Assembly (NCBI GenBank): GCA_003665825.1 | Contig: QPFY01000012.1 | Coordinates: 124,001-188,000 of the forward strand | Reading direction: 5' to 3' | Source of the DNA: Microbotryum silenes-acaulis | Lineage: Eukaryota; Basidiomycota; Microbotryomycetes; Microbotryales; Microbotryaceae | Length of the DNA stretch: 64,000 bases | Shown here: piece after piece, positions 22,467-35,146 of the stretch | How the letters are laid out: each line of letters starts with the position of its first letter | Numbering within the stretch: the stretch's first letter is position 1 | Translations under genes and position numbers: made by a program | The notes under the pieces: generated by a model | What the model was told of the DNA's origin: nothing | The model's database searches: none | Seen by the model: the letters and a program-made list of their open reading frames with translations, nothing else

Positions 22467-24064
22467 ATGTCAATTCCAGTCAGGGTGAGTCAGAATCAGA
22501 GCCCAAAGTACGCAACCATCCAGCTGAACCCTCATGCCTTACCAACCCCTCTATAACCGCCGTCTACCGTGACGTGGTCCGGGCCCTCCACAGTCAACGC
22601 CGCTCGTGTGCAGTGGGTCAGTACAGCATCTGATCCAACTTGCAGAACCAATCCTAACCTGCGTAATTCCAATAGCCACACCCGACCGATCCCATCTCTC
22701 CACTTTTCTTGCCCCTCCGGCTCCAGCTCCGGCTCCAGCTCCAGCTCCAGCTCCAGCTCCAACTCCAGCGCACCGACCCCCTCTTCGTCCGAAGGCCCCA
22801 CATCCTCCACCTCCACCTCCACCTCCACCTCCGATCCATCATACCTCCTCATTTCCTCTTGCAAGGACGGCAAGCCACAATTGCGCAACTGGTCCGTGAT
22901 ACAAAGCTTTAGCTGGTAGATAAACATCAAGGACGAGGAAACTAATCTCTTCTGCTCGCTCGGCCCTTCTCGTCGGGCCTCCCCCCAAAAAAACAGGCTA
23001 GGAGACTGGGTCGGTACCTTTGTTGAAGGAGGACACAAAGGCGCCGTATGGTCATCTCGGTTATCCCAAGATGGTGAACGAGCAGTCACCGGCTCAGGCG
23101 ACTTTACAGCGTATGTCATTTCTACAGCTACTTGGCGCACCCACACACTCGGCCGAAAAGGCTGATCCTGTTCTGATCGGAACGCCCCTACAGCAAGCTC
23201 TGGGACACCACAACCGGATCTTGTCTCTCGACCTTTAACCACAACCACATCGTCCGATCCGTCGACATCAACGCCTCCTCCACCTCGCTCCTCACTGGCG
23301 GTGCCGAAAATAAACTTCGGCTCTGGGACCTAACCCGATCCTCGATTTCATCGTCCGAAACGACCGAGGATCTCATCTCCCCTACTCAAGAAGGAGCTTG
23401 CGTCGAGTTCAAGGATACAGGTTCGGATACTGCGCACGAGGGAACTATCAAAACGGTCTTGTTCGATGATGAGGCGAGACAGGTCGTCGTTTCGATGGGG
23501 GAGGATCAGAAAGTAAAGTCAGTCTGAAAGAAAGTTTCAACCCCAATGTCCCTTCAACCACCCAAAAACTTTGCTCATCCCTTGAATCAAAAAAACAGAT
23601 GGTGGGACATTCGCACGCTCTCTTGCATCCATACACTTTCCCTACCCAACCCCATCACATCCCTCTCCCACGCCACACCTCTCGGTCCTCTCTCCCCTTC
23701 CCCCCAACTCGCCCTGACCACCACCCAAGCCCTTCACCTCTACTCCCTCTCTGACCCTCTCGTCCACTCCGAAGCACTCACCACCCATTTCCTATCCTAC
23801 ACACCCTCAACAGCCTCCGTGCACCCCTCTCCATCCAAACCTCTCTTCGTCACCGGTTCCACGACCGACAACTGGGTCCACGTGCATGACCTTTCAACGG
23901 GGGAAGAGAAAGAACTTGGTAAAGGTCATCACGGGCCCGTTCATGGGGTAAGTTTCAGTCCCGATGGGGAGATGTACGCCAGTGCGGGGGAGGACGGTAC
24001 GATTAGGTTATGGCAGACCGAACCCAAGGATTGGGGTTTGTGGAGGTATAATGAGGAACTTTAA
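22467..24064 (+). CDS. WD40 protein STRAP-like (386 aa, 6 exons)
   Basis: Exons 22467-22484 (MSIPVR), 22594-22616, 22676-22891, 22997-23110, 23194-23517 and 23599-24064 total 387 codons. The reading [43 protein letters not shown] and the C-terminal [20 protein letters not shown] match the seven-blade WD40 protein STRAP (UNRIP), a partner of the SMN complex in animals and linked to TGF-beta receptors there; the fungal role is unclear. The first blade carries an insert of about 40 residues rich in Ser, Gly and Thr encoded by hexanucleotide repeats (GCTCCA-type, 22720-22835). The first two exons are only 18 and 23 nt. Confidence 0.9.
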
Positions 24065-24993
24065 GAAAAGGTTCGGGATGGGATCCTTTTCGTAGAGAGG
24101 GTTGGGGTGGGGTCCGTAAGGTTCGTGTTGGTTCGTCTACACTTCACTCGTATACATAGAGCTGCTTGAATCTCAAGGTTTCCCCTATCAGGGATCCTCA
24201 GATCGCCCATCCGGCGTGAGGAGAGTTCGAGCTGAAAGTCTAGAGTGCATTTCCCCCCCGAAGATCGAGGTGGTCCCGGAGCTGTAAAGTCACGGAGAGC
24301 CCGAGCTGTTGGGCCGCGTACGGGGAACAAAGATATGGAAATCCCCACACGTACCAGCAGCGTATCAAGCAGGTGATGTGTAGAAGCTTGCACTTAGCAT
24401 TTAGCTTCGTGGTTCGTCGAAGGCGGCGTGTTCCCAAGTTCCCGTCTTCTCTGTCAAAGCCTCCATGCTTCGAAATGCAACGAAAGCACCGAATCGAGCG
24501 TCTCTCGATTAGAGTCATACCACCAAGCAGTTTTGTAGGCATCGAATATACCCTAAATGACAGCAGAAGAAAGCACAGAAGAAGAAGAAGTAAAAGATTG
24601 ACACAGAGAAGGAAATCGAAACGAGACCGGAACTAAAAGCCAAAAGACAGTTTGAAGCGTGCGATAGCGGGTAGAGTAGAGAGAGAGTAATAATACTGAA
24701 GTGTGCACCATGGGACACAGAATGAGTGAATGAATGGAGAATGGGTTCGTGGCGTGAAGGAAGCGATGTCGGCAATCCATAAGATGAGCGAGTGAGGGAG
24801 GCCGGCACGCGTCGGAGTCGAGTGACGGGACGTTGGATGTGGCGTAAGTAAGTGCATGTAAATAAATCTAAAAAGCTGTGATGATTGGAGATACAGAGGG
24901 AAAGAAACCGGTGGTGCGAGAAGGCGAGAGAGATGAACGACAAAGGGACGACAGAGGCAAGTTACGAAACGAGGGGTCGGACAGGAGCAAAGA
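24065..24993. other. Convergent intergenic region (STRAP and RSP5 3' flanks)
   Basis: No gene recognised on either strand. Contains the two 3' untranslated regions. A 142-codon minus frame (24515-24943) is rich in Leu/Ser/His without domain likeness and is not called. Confidence 0.5.
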
Positions 24994-27900
24994 TCACTCT
25001 TGTCCGAACCCTAGTGTGTTCTCGACGGCAAAGGCGAGTTTTTGTTCGAGTACTTCGAAGCTCGGGTACGCCGGTAGATCCAGTCGGTTGAAGCAGGTGT
25101 GACTCTTGGGCAACTGCGTCACCTCGCCACTCTTCTCCAACGTGAACCTCCTCGGGCCGTCCGAGCCTTGCAAATCCTTGAACCCGTTGACCGGGATCCT
25201 CGAAGTCCCTGTTGTGAACTGCAACAACCGCGACTTCTTTTCAGCCGGCCACTCCTTGACGGCCTTCCAGAACCACTGCACGACCTCGTCGGCCTGCGTA
25301 TACCCGCGGTAGTCGGTGTGCTTCATCCAGTCGTCGACGTCGATCTCGGACATGCCGCCAATGAGGAGCTCCAACTCGCGCTCGTCAAAGACGTTGATCA
25401 ACTCTTGCGGGATCAACTCGTTGAAGCCAGACAAGAAAGCCTTGAACTGGTCCTCGACACGCTTCTGGATCCTCCACTCCGTCACGAGCTGTACGTACTC
25501 CTTCTTGTTCTCGTTCGTCACCGCCACGTCCGATCCTCCTGGCTTCAGGTCAATCGTGACCGTCTCACCGAACCGGTCATCCTCGGCAGAGAAGGTGTTG
25601 TCCAACACGTCGGTGATGTCATTCTCGAGCATCCAGGTCAGCGAGCGGAACATTTCGGCGTCGACGGACTCCATGTCCTGCAGCGTGATCTTCTTCTTGA
25701 GCACCATCTTGTACAACGCCGTGATGAAGTAGGCATCGAGGAAACGACGGTGGAAGACGGCCAAGGAGAGTACCCGACCAATGAACTTGAAGTAGGTGAG
25801 ATGCTCGGGGTTGATCGACGAGTTGGGGTTGATCTGCAGCGTATAGTTGTCGTGCGCCGAGTACTCGAACAGGCAGTAGAAGGGGTTAAACATCTCGTGC
25901 GAGAGCAGGAAGAAGAATTCACGCGACAGTCCACCGTAATCCAGACCGTCCTCGCCGTCGAACTTGATCATCAAGCGCTTCTTGAGGTCGTTGGGCGTCT
26001 GGCGCATGATCTCAGCGTACGAGTCCTCAAAGATGTGACTACGTCGCACCTTGACGTGGCACTGGCCGGGCGAGGGCCTCAGCGCGGGTTGCGAACGGAA
26101 GTAAATCAACTTGCGTCGGAAATCACGCTTGTACTGCGGGACGTTCTGATCCAACGAACTCGGCAAGCGCGGGTCGTCCCATGTCGTCGTCTTGGTGTTA
26201 TGGTCGACGAAGTACACGCGGGCCGTACTCGTAAGACGCATCTCCCACCCGGACGGCAACGGGCCAAGTTGTGAGACCGATTGCGGCTGCACGGTGAGGT
26301 TGTTGCCGTTCGGGCCCATGACACGAAGCAACTGCTGCCGTCGCGGGTCGACCCAGGTCGTCGTGCGCGTGTTGTGATCGACAAAGTATGGTCGACCTTC
26401 GGGCGTAAATCGTTGTTCCCATCCAGCAGGGAGAGGGCCCTGTCCAGCCGTAGTCGAGGAAGAACTCGCACCACCCGCACCGCCCGTCGGGGTCGACGGG
26501 GAAACGGCGCTCGTGACCGTGCTCGCCGTCGTACCCGTCGTCATTGTGGGTACGCTCGAGGTCGTGCTGCCGACGTTTGAGGCGCCTTCGGCCGCTCCCA
26601 AAAACTCATCCGCCGTCGTACGACTTCGACCCGCGGACCCATCGCCGCCAGCTGACGCCGCAGGACCCGTCACATTGGTGCCCGCGGTAGGGGGCTTGGG
26701 TCGAGTCCACGTCGTCGTGCGCGTCGTATGGTCGACGTAGTACGTTCGGCCAAGATGATCGACTCGTCGCTCCCATCCGATCGGCAAGGGGCCGTGCTGA
26801 TCCTCGCGAGCATTAAAATCGCGGTTGTTCGTGGAAGAACCTCCGGCGCCTGAACTCGAGCCCGCTGTGCTCAACGAAGCACCGCCGGAAGGATTAGCCG
26901 AAGCCGCGCTCGGCACAGGCTGCGCCGAAGGGGTCGAAATGTTGGGAGGGTCGCTCGAAGGTGTCGCGGCGGCCGAAGCGGTCGCAGTCGGGGTCGTCAA
27001 ACCAGCCGCCGTCGGGGACGACAGCGAAGCCGAAGAGGCGTTGTTGCTTCCGGTGCTGATCGAAGGGCGCGCAGCGGACGCGGCCGGAGTGCGGATTGCG
27101 GAGGTGACGTTGGTGGTCAAGTGGACAATCAGTTTGCCGTGAACGGCGAGTTGGTCGTTGGATCGTTTCAACTCGCGCGTGAAGGTGTCTGGGAGAGGGC
27201 CGTGGACTCGGTCGGGTCAGCTTGGTTTCGTTCGCCGAGACGCCGATCGATTTCTTTAACGAACCTTCGCCGCCGAGGTCCAGATCAATCGCCTGAGATA
27301 CGGGCAAGTTGATGACGCCAAGGAAGCCCTGATCCTTTTTCTTGAACTTTTTCTGATCAAAGATTTGCACGGTTAAGACGCTGCCGTCCTTGACGAGGAC
27401 GTCGAACGACTCGTTCCAGTCTGTCGGTAATGGGAGATGGGATAGGGGTGACAGTCAGCCGATGATCGCCTGCATCCGTGCTAGTCGGCAACCTGAGACA
27501 TACAAGGATTCAGCGTTTTCTATAAAGGTGCGAATGGTAGAGAGTTAGTCAAGAAGTTGAGTATGATGTGTACCATCATCACAGCGAGTGGAACGAACCT
27601 TGATCGCCGAAGTGGTGTTCGTCTGTTCGCCATCGACGGTGACTACGGCGAAAGGGTCGGGCAATCTGAACACGTCTCGCTTGGCCAACGAGTCCGCTGC
27701 GACGACTACAGGAGATAGAATAACACCCGGTGGTCAGCAACATGGACTCAGGATGTGCCTGATTTGTGTCTGAAGTGTCAGAGTCGGCGACGGGCGGGAT
27801 CGACGGAGTGATGTGCGCGTGGGCGTACGTCGATCGTCGGATCGTCGACCGGCACGGCGTCAGGGCGCTCAGTCCGCCATGAGCTAGGCGACCCGAGGAG

Positions 27901-28259
27901 GCTCCACCGCGGCCCGGAGACGAGACCGACTCGATCATGACGGCAGCAATGCCATCACGGTACCAAATAAACCGAAGATGCGGTCAATGACGAGATGGTT
28001 GGGCCTTCGTGATGAGCCTGGGTCGGGGGGTCGAATCGTGGGTCGATGGGCCGCACGCGCTCGCCGACCGGCGAATCCTATTGAATTAGTGGCTGATGGC
28101 CCTGCGGGCGCGCTGACTCGCTGTATTCGCCAACTCGCGCGGGGCGCATCGCCTCATCAAGAGCGACCGAGCGACCGAGCGCGCGTGCCGAACCCAGACA
28201 CGCCCTGATAACCCACTACCGAGCAACGGTCACTTACCCGTCACCCTGATCTTGCGAGT
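24994..28259 (-). CDS. RSP5: NEDD4-family HECT E3 ubiquitin ligase Rsp5-like (at least 830 aa; first exon unresolved)
   Basis: Resolved exons: 28259-28238 (22 nt), 27705-27599, 27519-27504 (16 nt), 27420-27265 and 27188-24994. They encode a C2 domain beginning [20 protein letters not shown], three WW domains (about residues 233-266, 350-384 and 409-442, each starting GPLP-GWE and ending TTTW), and a C-terminal HECT domain with the catalytic Cys in [12 protein letters not shown], 33 residues from the end. The tail ends GFGQE as in Rsp5. The enzyme ubiquitinates plasma-membrane transporters, recruited by PY-motif adaptors and by lipid binding through C2. The 22-nt exon has TAG immediately before it in frame, so the start codon lies upstream; a candidate 18-nt exon at 28695-28678 (MIASGL, donor GTAAGC) fits the phase but implies a 418-nt intron. 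Confidence 0.93.
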
Positions 28260-29238
28260 CTATAGTACATGGGTAAGATCAGGTCAGGTAGGTTAGCGAA
28301 CAAGTTACGATTGCAATCGAGCCACGGGTGCACCCAGGGGGGGAACACTTCAGCGAGGGTGAGCCAGCCGTCGTGTGCGGGCGGGCGGCATGTCAGTCAG
28401 TGCTGGATCGTGGTGGTGGCACGACGACCACAACGAGCAGCACAACCACGCCGTCGCTCGACGCTGATTCGACGCACGAAGATGAGACAAAGAACGCCGG
28501 ACTGACCCTGTTGGCATCGGGGACTGCGGCACCACTCGACATGGTGCGAGCTGACTCGAGGGCTGGGATGGAATGAACGGACCGAACACGAGCTGCACGC
28601 CCCGGTCAGCGCGAGGAGCAGTCACGGCAGCTCAGGGCAGCTCGCATGGTAAGCGCCACGCGCGCGCATCGGCTTACCAACCCCGAAGCTATCATAATGC
28701 CTTGACCGCGCCCGTCTTATTAGGGACTGGCGCTAATGGCGAGGTCGGGCCAAAAGGTGTCTCCACCACAAGTGCGTGTCAGAGCCCACGCGCCACTCTC
28801 CCGACTACACCCTCTCGTGTCGACGCTTGCTTCCTCCTCCGTTCAAAGGCCACACCGCGCCCTGCCTCCTGCCTCCTCGCAGTACATAATCACAGATTGC
28901 GAGGCGTTCCTCCCCTTTTCGGAGGTCTGGCCAGGGCTTCGAGTCTCACACTGAACGCCTGCTGGTCAACGCTCGCGGCCCGTCTCGCGAGTCACAGCCC
29001 GTCGACCGGCAAACAAGCACCGTCGCGTACAACACGCTAGGCCAGCGCAGCCCACGGATATTATCCCCACGGTGGCATCGATCGTCGAGGTGCAGTCCAG
29101 CTGTTTCGATTAGGACTTTGTCGCCCGCGTTGTGGTGTGGCCTGGTGTGTCCCGCGGAAGGCGACCGGGCGTCAAGCAGCTGAGCCGGCCTTAGCATACC
29201 CCCCCACCCAGCGACCCCACCCGTGCGAATTCGTCACG
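28260..29238. other. Divergent upstream region of RSP5 and the Brf-like gene
   Basis: Probably holds the first exon and 5' leader of RSP5 (candidate at 28695-28678). A 155-codon plus frame (28573-29040) has no family likeness and no splice context; not called. Confidence 0.5.
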
Positions 29239-31677
29239 ATGTCGCCCTACCCCAGCGTTCTGCAGCCCAACCCGACGAGCGCCCGTGCTTCGGCTGCTCC
29301 ACCTCACATCCACGAATACGAACACGACCAAGTGCTCGGCATCGACGCGTGCATCCACTGCGGCGACGTCGCCGAGTCATCCAATTCGACCCAGCTGCAC
29401 ATGCTCGGACGAACGGCCGAGAATGAACTCGTCGAAACGGGGCGACGGTACCTCGCCAAGACTACGGGATACGTTGGCGATAAACCCATGCTGAAAGGCC
29501 AGACGTTGAAGGGTTTGGGTGCGGACCAGAGCGCCTATCACGAAAAGAAGATGGTAAGAGTCCTCTTCGTACTTTTTGCCTTGGCACCTGTGAGAGGATT
29601 CAACCTTTTCGCTGCCCACAGAACGACACCAAGCACTTTATCCGGACCGTCTTGTCACACTTTGAGATGTTTGGTCTTTATCCCCGCGTCAAGAGCCTCT
29701 TCACTCAGGCCAAACAGGTCAAAAAATTCCAGTGGGGCCGAAAGGCTAGGCTCATCGCGGTCGCGTGCATCTACATCGCCGCCAGGGAAGTCAAACGCTC
29801 GCTGAGAGTCGTCGATTTATGTGTAAGCCTTTTCGAGCACCCCCTCTTCCTTCTTATTCGACGTTATTGCTGAACTCCCACGCATCTTGTGACGTCAGCA
29901 CATACTCGACGTCGATTACCACCAGTTGACGCGCTTGCAAAACAACCTCAAAACATGGCTCAACCTCAAAATCTCGACGCACGAGCCCGTCATCTTTCTC
30001 GAAGCCCACCTCGTCCACCTCTCCACTCTGGTCCAAACCTCCAAAACCTCGATCCAACTTCCACAAAACCTTTCCGGCGGTCGATGGACTCTTTCGACGC
30101 TCCACCACCTCCGTCAAGTCGATTGGATCAAAGTCCGTTCCCTCGCGACGGGTCTGCTCGACTTTCTCACCGATCTGGAACTGGCCACCCATCGCTCGCC
30201 TGAACACGTCGCCTGTGCGATCGTCATCATCGCGATCGAAGGGTCTTTACGTACGAGACTCAAATGCTCAAAGGAGATTGTCACCGATCTGACGAAACGA
30301 GTGGACATCCGGGACAAGGTCGTACTGGCTAGGGTCAGGGAGATCTATCTGGCTTTGACGGATTATGCGAAGAGGTTACCTTGGCAGGTCGATTTGGGGG
30401 AGGGGAAAGTTGGTGATGTCGTGCCGTTCGTAGAGGACGTCGTCAAGTATCGTAAGAAGTTGATGGATCAGGAACCCAAGGCCGTGTTGGAGGACTATCA
30501 GGGCGATTCCTCTGACGACGACGACGCCAGTGGTGTAGGCTTCGAAGAGCCACCTACGCAAGTCGAGGAAGAGGAAGAAGATTCTGATCTAGACGACCTA
30601 GCACCGGACCCACTGGCCTCACCACACCCCAAAGCCTCTCAGAAGCGTCGTCTCTCCTCAATGTCGGATCTTCACTCGCGCACCCAAGGTTCAGTCACTC
30701 CCACCCCACCGGGTCTCGATACGACCAAAACCCACGCGCGTCGATACCTCCCACCACATGCGCAAACCCCTCGCGCGCCTTCAAAGAAACAACTGCACAC
30801 CCTTGAAGCAGCGACGCAATCCCTCGCTCAATCCTTATCAACCACGACGACAGGTACACCCTCTAAACCATCAATATCGACCCCTTCTCTAGTCCGTACG
30901 GCGAACTCAACAACACCCCAAATCAATCCGCATTCGCGCTCTTACGCACCTCACCACAGCGCTTCGATTAGACTACGTCACCTCATCCTCTCCTCGTCCG
31001 AATCGATGGTCCACTCCCCCGCGACCCAAAGGATGATTCAACAATCCCTCCTCTCCCCAGCCTGGTTCCAGGACCTACCCCCTTCACTCGATCAAGATCG
31101 TGATGGGCATTCTGACGGGTCCGGGTCGGATGGAGGTGGAGAGGAGGACCGAACGACGAGGTTGGACAAGTTGTTGTGGGAGAAGGAGGAGAGGGATATT
31201 GAGGATGACGAGTTGTTCGAGGAAGGGGAGTTGGAGGCGTTCTTGAGAGGGAGGGAAGAGGTGGAGAGATTGAGGAATTCAAAATGGTTCAAGGAGATGC
31301 CGGAGCAGAAGAAAGTGCGGACTAGTGATGCGGATGGGGAAGGTGACGGTGACGGAGAGGATAACGAGGGTCTTGAGTCGATGATGAGAGGAGAAAGACG
31401 AAAGACGCCGAGCAAGAAACGGAAACTTCGTTCCGACGTCGAAGCGCCTTTCGAATTGCACGAGACGGAGAGTGACTTTTTCACGATGAGGAACAAGAAG
31501 AAGAGCAAACTAGACTTGGTCGACCAAAGTCTTTTGGAGAGGTTGTTCGATGATGAAGAGGATAGGGAAGGGAGTGAGGATGGGGAGGACGGGGAGGACG
31601 GTGCGGGCGGGGAGGAGGGGTACGACTCGGTCGAACGGGCATTGATGTGGGAGAAGGCAGTGGGAAACGTTCGATAG
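29239..31677 (+). CDS. TFIIB-related (Brf-like) cyclin-fold protein (764 aa, 3 exons)
   Basis: Exons 29239-29553, 29622-29822 and 29899-31677. A short Cys element (ACIHCGDV, residues about 37-44) is followed by two cyclin-like folds: the first includes GRKARLIAVACIYIAARE, the second HRSPEHVACAIVIIAIEG. This order (zinc ribbon then two cyclin repeats) is that of TFIIB and its Pol III relative Brf1. Only one CxxC pair is seen, so the usual four-cysteine ribbon is incomplete or its first half is in a missed exon. The C-terminal 350 residues are disordered and acidic, with a basic KKSK stretch. I infer a TFIIIB-type transcription factor; a divergent cyclin-domain protein is the alternative. Confidence 0.65.
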
Positions 31678-31817
31678 AGGTATGGACATGCATCAAGGTG
31701 GCAATGAGGTTGCGCAAGTCTGACATGTTGTAATGATCCAAAACATCCGTAGTAAACATCGTCATGTATTGCAAAGTTAGATCGTGTCGTTACTGATCCG
31801 TGCACCCAATTCATACG

Positions 31818-34402
31818 CTAGGGCAGCGCGAGGCGAAGCTGACGGATCTCTTCCTGCAACTCGGTTAGACTCATTTGCAGGGACGCGGCATCCTCGAATT
31901 GACGCTTAGCTTTCGCATCCTCGACGTAGGTCCGTACGAGAGCTTCTTGTCTGTTCAAAGAGCGGGCGGAAGCCTGTCTCGTCAGAAAAAAAAAGCGCCT
32001 AAACGCAACCCCGTGTCTCAAGCAAATAGGTGACTCACTCCAACAAGACCTTCAACTTCTCCGACACTTCCAACTCCCCCACTCCAACTTTCTCACTCAT
32101 CAACCGATCGGCTCCCTTGATCGCCGCATCACCCAACAAGCCCGCCAAGGTCTTGACCCCCGAGCTTGCAGCTTTGGCTTTGACTTTCCTAGCTTTACTG
32201 CCGTCCAGATCATCCAGATCACCGAGGCTTCGCAAGAGCCCCAGTTTTTCTTGAAGGAAGAGGGTCGCTCGGGACGCGATCGCTTGTTGGAGACGATCTT
32301 GGGATCCACCTGGTAGAGCGGCTTCGGTGAGTAAAGGGAGGTCACGGATCCGCTTCGCGATCGTATCGTAGGAAGCCAAGTTGGTGAGCAGCCGTTTGCG
32401 CAAATCCAAAGCCGAGGTCGCGGCGAGCACTGAGCGGGTCGAGGAGTTTCTATTGGTCCGAATAGAGTATGAGCATTCCTCGTCAAAGCTCGTCGTAGTG
32501 AATTGTACAAAAACTGACTGTAAGCCCAGAGCCAACTCCTGGAACTCGGGCAAGACTGTCTCGATCTCTTGCTCGAGCTGAACCAAGACCTCGTAGAGCT
32601 TGAGCCATGTCGGCGTACGCACGGGCAATGTCTTCAACTGCTGACGTCTGATCACCTCTCAAACCAATAAATGTCAGAAATGTGAAACAAGCCTCCGGCG
32701 ATGCTGACCTCATGGACTCACAGAACCGTATTCAAGCAGTCCCGACAGACACGAACCTTCTTCCTCTCATCCTTCTCCTTGGGAGGGGGTGGTGCCCCAC
32801 CCGTCAACTCAGGCACGACCGCTCCGAAACTAAGGTCCGTTTCGACAGGCTCAATCTCCACGACGACACCGACAGGTATCTTCTCGCCCCCGACGAGGAA
32901 AGGCTGTTGTTCGTAGGTGAAAAAGGTCGAGCAACGCTCGCGCCGGATGGGGTTTGTGGGTGGGGCTGAGGGAATCGCGAGGGTGGGGTCTAGACTGGGG
33001 TCCGAGGAGACGGATATGGGCTTGATCGGTGTAGCCGGTAAGAAGCAAACGACTCGTCCGCAGAGACGACAGTGATGTCGACGAGTTTTGATGCCGAACG
33101 CGGCCCTATTGGAACTCGATCGTGGTCAGCTTGAGAGGCATGGAAGCTAGCTGGGTCTGGGGCTGACCGGACTCACATGCAGATCGGGCAAAATTTGGCT
33201 TCAGCATCCTCTTGCCATTTAACGATCGCTTGTTCCGCTGGTACAACGATCACAATCGATCTGTTAGCACCTAAGGAACATCGGGAAGCATCATACCCTT
33301 TCAGAGTGCTCACCTCGTTCGATCTCGCCTCGTGCGCCAGCGACACTGGTCCAAATTTCCTTGGCACTCTTGCCTCGAAGCGAAGAGAGTGTAGCAAAGG
33401 TCGATGTCGCGCGTGAGAACGGTTTGGGTGCGGCCAAGGAACCATTCTCATCCTCCTTGTCCGTCGAGGTGGGGAAATGGAGCGCCACGAGCTGCAACAC
33501 ACGAGACTTTGGTCAGCCAGTCATTCCTGGTTTCCCCCGCCTAACCCCACGCGGCTCACTTTTTCCAACCTCCTGGCCAACCTTCCCTCGTCCAACTTGT
33601 TACGTTCACCACGCTTGTTGCGAATGTTGACGAACTGCTCGGTGCGATCTCGCCTGACGCCTTGGGCCTGGAACGTAGGGTGATACGTAGGCTGGTACGC
33701 CGCTCTGCCGCTCCCATTCGCCGCATGCAGTTGTTGCTGCTGTTGTACGACGACTCTCTGCCGCAATGCACCCCCTCCTGCTGTAGTCGAGGGCGGTTGG
33801 GAAGGGGATTGAACGCGAAGAGGGGAGGACGGAGCTCGGAATGTGTTGGCCGAGAGGGGACGTTCTGGCGAGCGATTGCGTGAGGACAGACCGCTCGTGG
33901 GCGCCGAAACGGACGAAGCCGGTCGTGTGTGAAAGAGGGAAGAGCCGGAAGAGCCGGATGCACCGGGTAAGCCACTACCACCACGCGCACTGTGACCAGG
34001 GCCACTCGGCCAAGCCGCGGAGGAAGACGACACGCCGGACGATGCCGAGTTGAGCGGCGGGGGCGAGCTCGGCCTACGGCGGTGCTGATGCGGGTGATGC
34101 TGCTGCGAGGTATCGACAATGGGTGAAGGTCGAAAGGGCCTCGGGGAGGAAAGCAGTTCCGGATTGGCTCGATACGAGGCCGAGGCCGACGTTGACGTTG
34201 AAGGGGAGGCGGAGGCTGAGGCTGCGACGGGGGCGGATGACGAGAACGACGACGACGAGGCGGATACACCTGCTCCGCCACCCAGCTGACGATGAGGTAG
34301 ACCACCACCTCCAGCACCCGACAGGGACCCAATCGAGGCAGTCGAGTTGCGCTTGGACTGGTATGGCACATAGGTCGTGCCTGAACCGCTCGGGCTGCTC
34401 AT
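31818..34402 (-). CDS. FYVE-finger, Rabenosyn/Pep7-like endosomal protein (722 aa, 7 exons)
   Basis: Exons 34402-33560, 33491-33314, 33237-33177, 33105-32727, 32655-32519, 32449-32039 and 31977-31818 close to 723 codons. The N-terminal 280 residues are Ser/Pro/Gly-rich and disordered. The FYVE zinc finger follows (FCPICM, then KTRRHHCRLCGRVVC, and later VCRDCL), with the basic RRHHCR motif that binds PI3P. The C-terminus is helical with the Rabenosyn-type Rab-binding segment (EDAKAKRQFEDAASL). Pep7/Vac1 and Rabenosyn-5 tether vesicles at endosomes with Vps45 and Rab5. The intron after 32727 uses a weak donor, GTTCTG; the better GTGAGT four bases on breaks the frame. I chose the internal ATG at 34402 because the extension to 34543 adds a hydrophobic leader unlikely for this cytosolic family. 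Confidence 0.85.
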
Positions 34403-35146
34403 CCTTTGCCCTTTGCCCAGTTCGGCCCAGACGCCGCGAGGCAGCCGGAGCCAGAGAAGAGAGCACAACAGAGCTGCGCAGAGGAGCGATCGGATCTGCA
34501 ACTTCCGACCGCCGCGACGCCCCGACATCATCCAACCAGCCACAACAGCTGTTGCTTGATTCTGTTCATCGGCATACAGACCTGGATTCTACATCGAGAC
34601 CTGTTGATTCCGCACTGTGATCTGAATGGCAAATGTCAAGTCCAAGTCTGGGACAAATTCTTCGGACTTCTCCATCATGGCCCGCGCGGGGGCGGGCGCC
34701 TGCGTGTCTCGCCCAACCCAGATAAGGTCTGCAGTCAAAATCGAAATTCAGGCTTATTCTTATTTGGCTGGGGAAACGCGTAAGCAAAATCACGTAAGAA
34801 AAAGCGCTCTACTGCTTGCGCTGAACTTGGTCCCCTTCCGAATCTCTCCTTCCTGCCACGCTTTTTCACCTTTCAAAGCCCCCCCTTACCCTACAAGATA
34901 CACATCACGATCAAACGGGTTTGTTTCCTCCGTACAAGAACATCATCTAGGACCAAGGCAAGGAGAGCTGCACGGTGAATCTCAGTTCCAGCGGACATCG
35001 CCGCCGCGCTCGACCCGATGCGGGGCCCCACCCTTCATCTCCGGCGGCCGGTAACGAGGAGAAACTTCCAAACCCGGCCGCTCGAGCCAGATAGGAGCCA
35101 GAACGTCTCATCTGGTATTACCCCCAACTTCTAGTAGAGTTGCTTC
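34403..35146. other. Intergenic, boundary of the accessory island
   Basis: Upstream of the Pep7-like gene. Frames here are antisense shadows or short. Sequence turns less GC-rich near 34740-34930. No transposon end was identified. Confidence 0.45.

Noticed and set aside
28573..29040. 155-codon plus-strand reading frame
   Set aside because: Low-complexity, no domain, no splice context; lies in the promoter region between RSP5 and the Brf-like gene.
34403..34543. N-terminal extension of the Pep7-like protein with a hydrophobic leader
   Set aside because: FYVE/Rabenosyn proteins are cytosolic; the ATG at 34402 starts a typical disordered N-terminus.
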